Source: Gordionus sp. m RMFG-2023 | Taxonomy: Eukaryota; Nematomorpha; Gordioida; Chordodea; Parachordodidae | Direction of reading: 5' to 3' | NCBI RefSeq assembly: GCF_954871325.1 | Contig: NC_088775.1 | Location: 79,833,561 to 79,897,560, forward strand | Length of the DNA: 64,000 nt | Shown: in pieces, positions 63,865 to 64,000 of the stretch | Position numbering within the stretch: the first letter of the stretch is position 1 | How the letters are laid out: every line of letters starts with the position of its first letter | Notes under the pieces: generated by a model | What the model was told of the DNA's origin: nothing | Databases searched by the model: none | What the model saw: the letters and a program-made list of their open reading frames with translations, nothing else | Program-made: the position numbers and the translations under genes

Positions 63865-63954
63865 ATAGATATATTAAGAAGCCTACTGAAAATATTTCTA
63901 ATTAAATAGAATTTTATGCATAAAAACTAAAAAATTTATATTTTATTTCTGTTC

Positions 63955-64000
63955 AGAGACCTGCAGGCCAGGTCCTCAATGGGCCAAAAAACGATACGAT
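63955..64000. mobile_element. left end of another GGCCCGG-family element, cut by the window
   Basis: Starts cagagacctgcaggcc, the same terminus as at 34557, and runs off the window end. Confidence 0.7.

Overview
The window looks like nuclear DNA of an AT-rich invertebrate animal. By eye it is about three-quarters A+T. Genes are split by GT-AG introns that range from about 41 bp to over 6 kb. The recognisable host genes belong to animal families: a CGRRF1-like membrane RING ligase, RIOK3, an aftiphilin/gamma-synergin-like protein and perhaps KXD1. Species and phylum cannot be fixed from the sequence. I saw no bacterial operon, CRISPR array or rRNA.

Layout. 0.2-8.5 kb (+): a CGRRF1-like gene with four 5' exons, a roughly 6.2 kb repeat-filled intron and a RING exon. 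8.9-12.3 kb (+): a decayed hAT transposon with a BED finger and a hAT C-terminal dimerisation region. 12.7-22.1 kb (-): RIOK3 in eight exons, with a 6.0 kb intron that holds a 2.55 kb hAT-type element flanked by a perfect 8-bp duplication. 22.5-24.6 kb: dispersed and tandem repeats. 24.8-32.8 kb: a fairly young but broken Ty3/gypsy element (+), then a gag fragment and an older gypsy remnant (-). 33-43 kb: hAT-like short elements, a TA-flanked element and a gag-like fragment. 43-46.3 kb: a MULE transposase remnant interrupted by a hAT, itself interrupted by a short GGCCCGG element. 46.6 kb: a tRNA-derived SINE. 49.3-49.8 kb (-): a compact three-exon gene for a small helical protein. 50-55.3 kb: a purine tract, a TGACGTAG minisatellite and a hAT carrying two opposed copies of its transposase. 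57.9-61.4 kb (+): an eight-exon aftiphilin/gamma-synergin-like gene, tail to tail with an unidentified spliced gene (-) at 61.7-63.5 kb.

The host genes are unrelated housekeeping or trafficking genes and form no operon. The most striking theme is hAT-type activity: at least seven insertions have 8-bp target duplications or matching inverted ends. Among them is a family of short elements that bring GC-rich GGCCCGG or CCCGCCC arrays into an AT-rich background. I found no convincing evidence of a previously unknown defence, toxin or RNA-guided system. The inverted transposase pair and the GC-rich short elements are the observations most worth following up.
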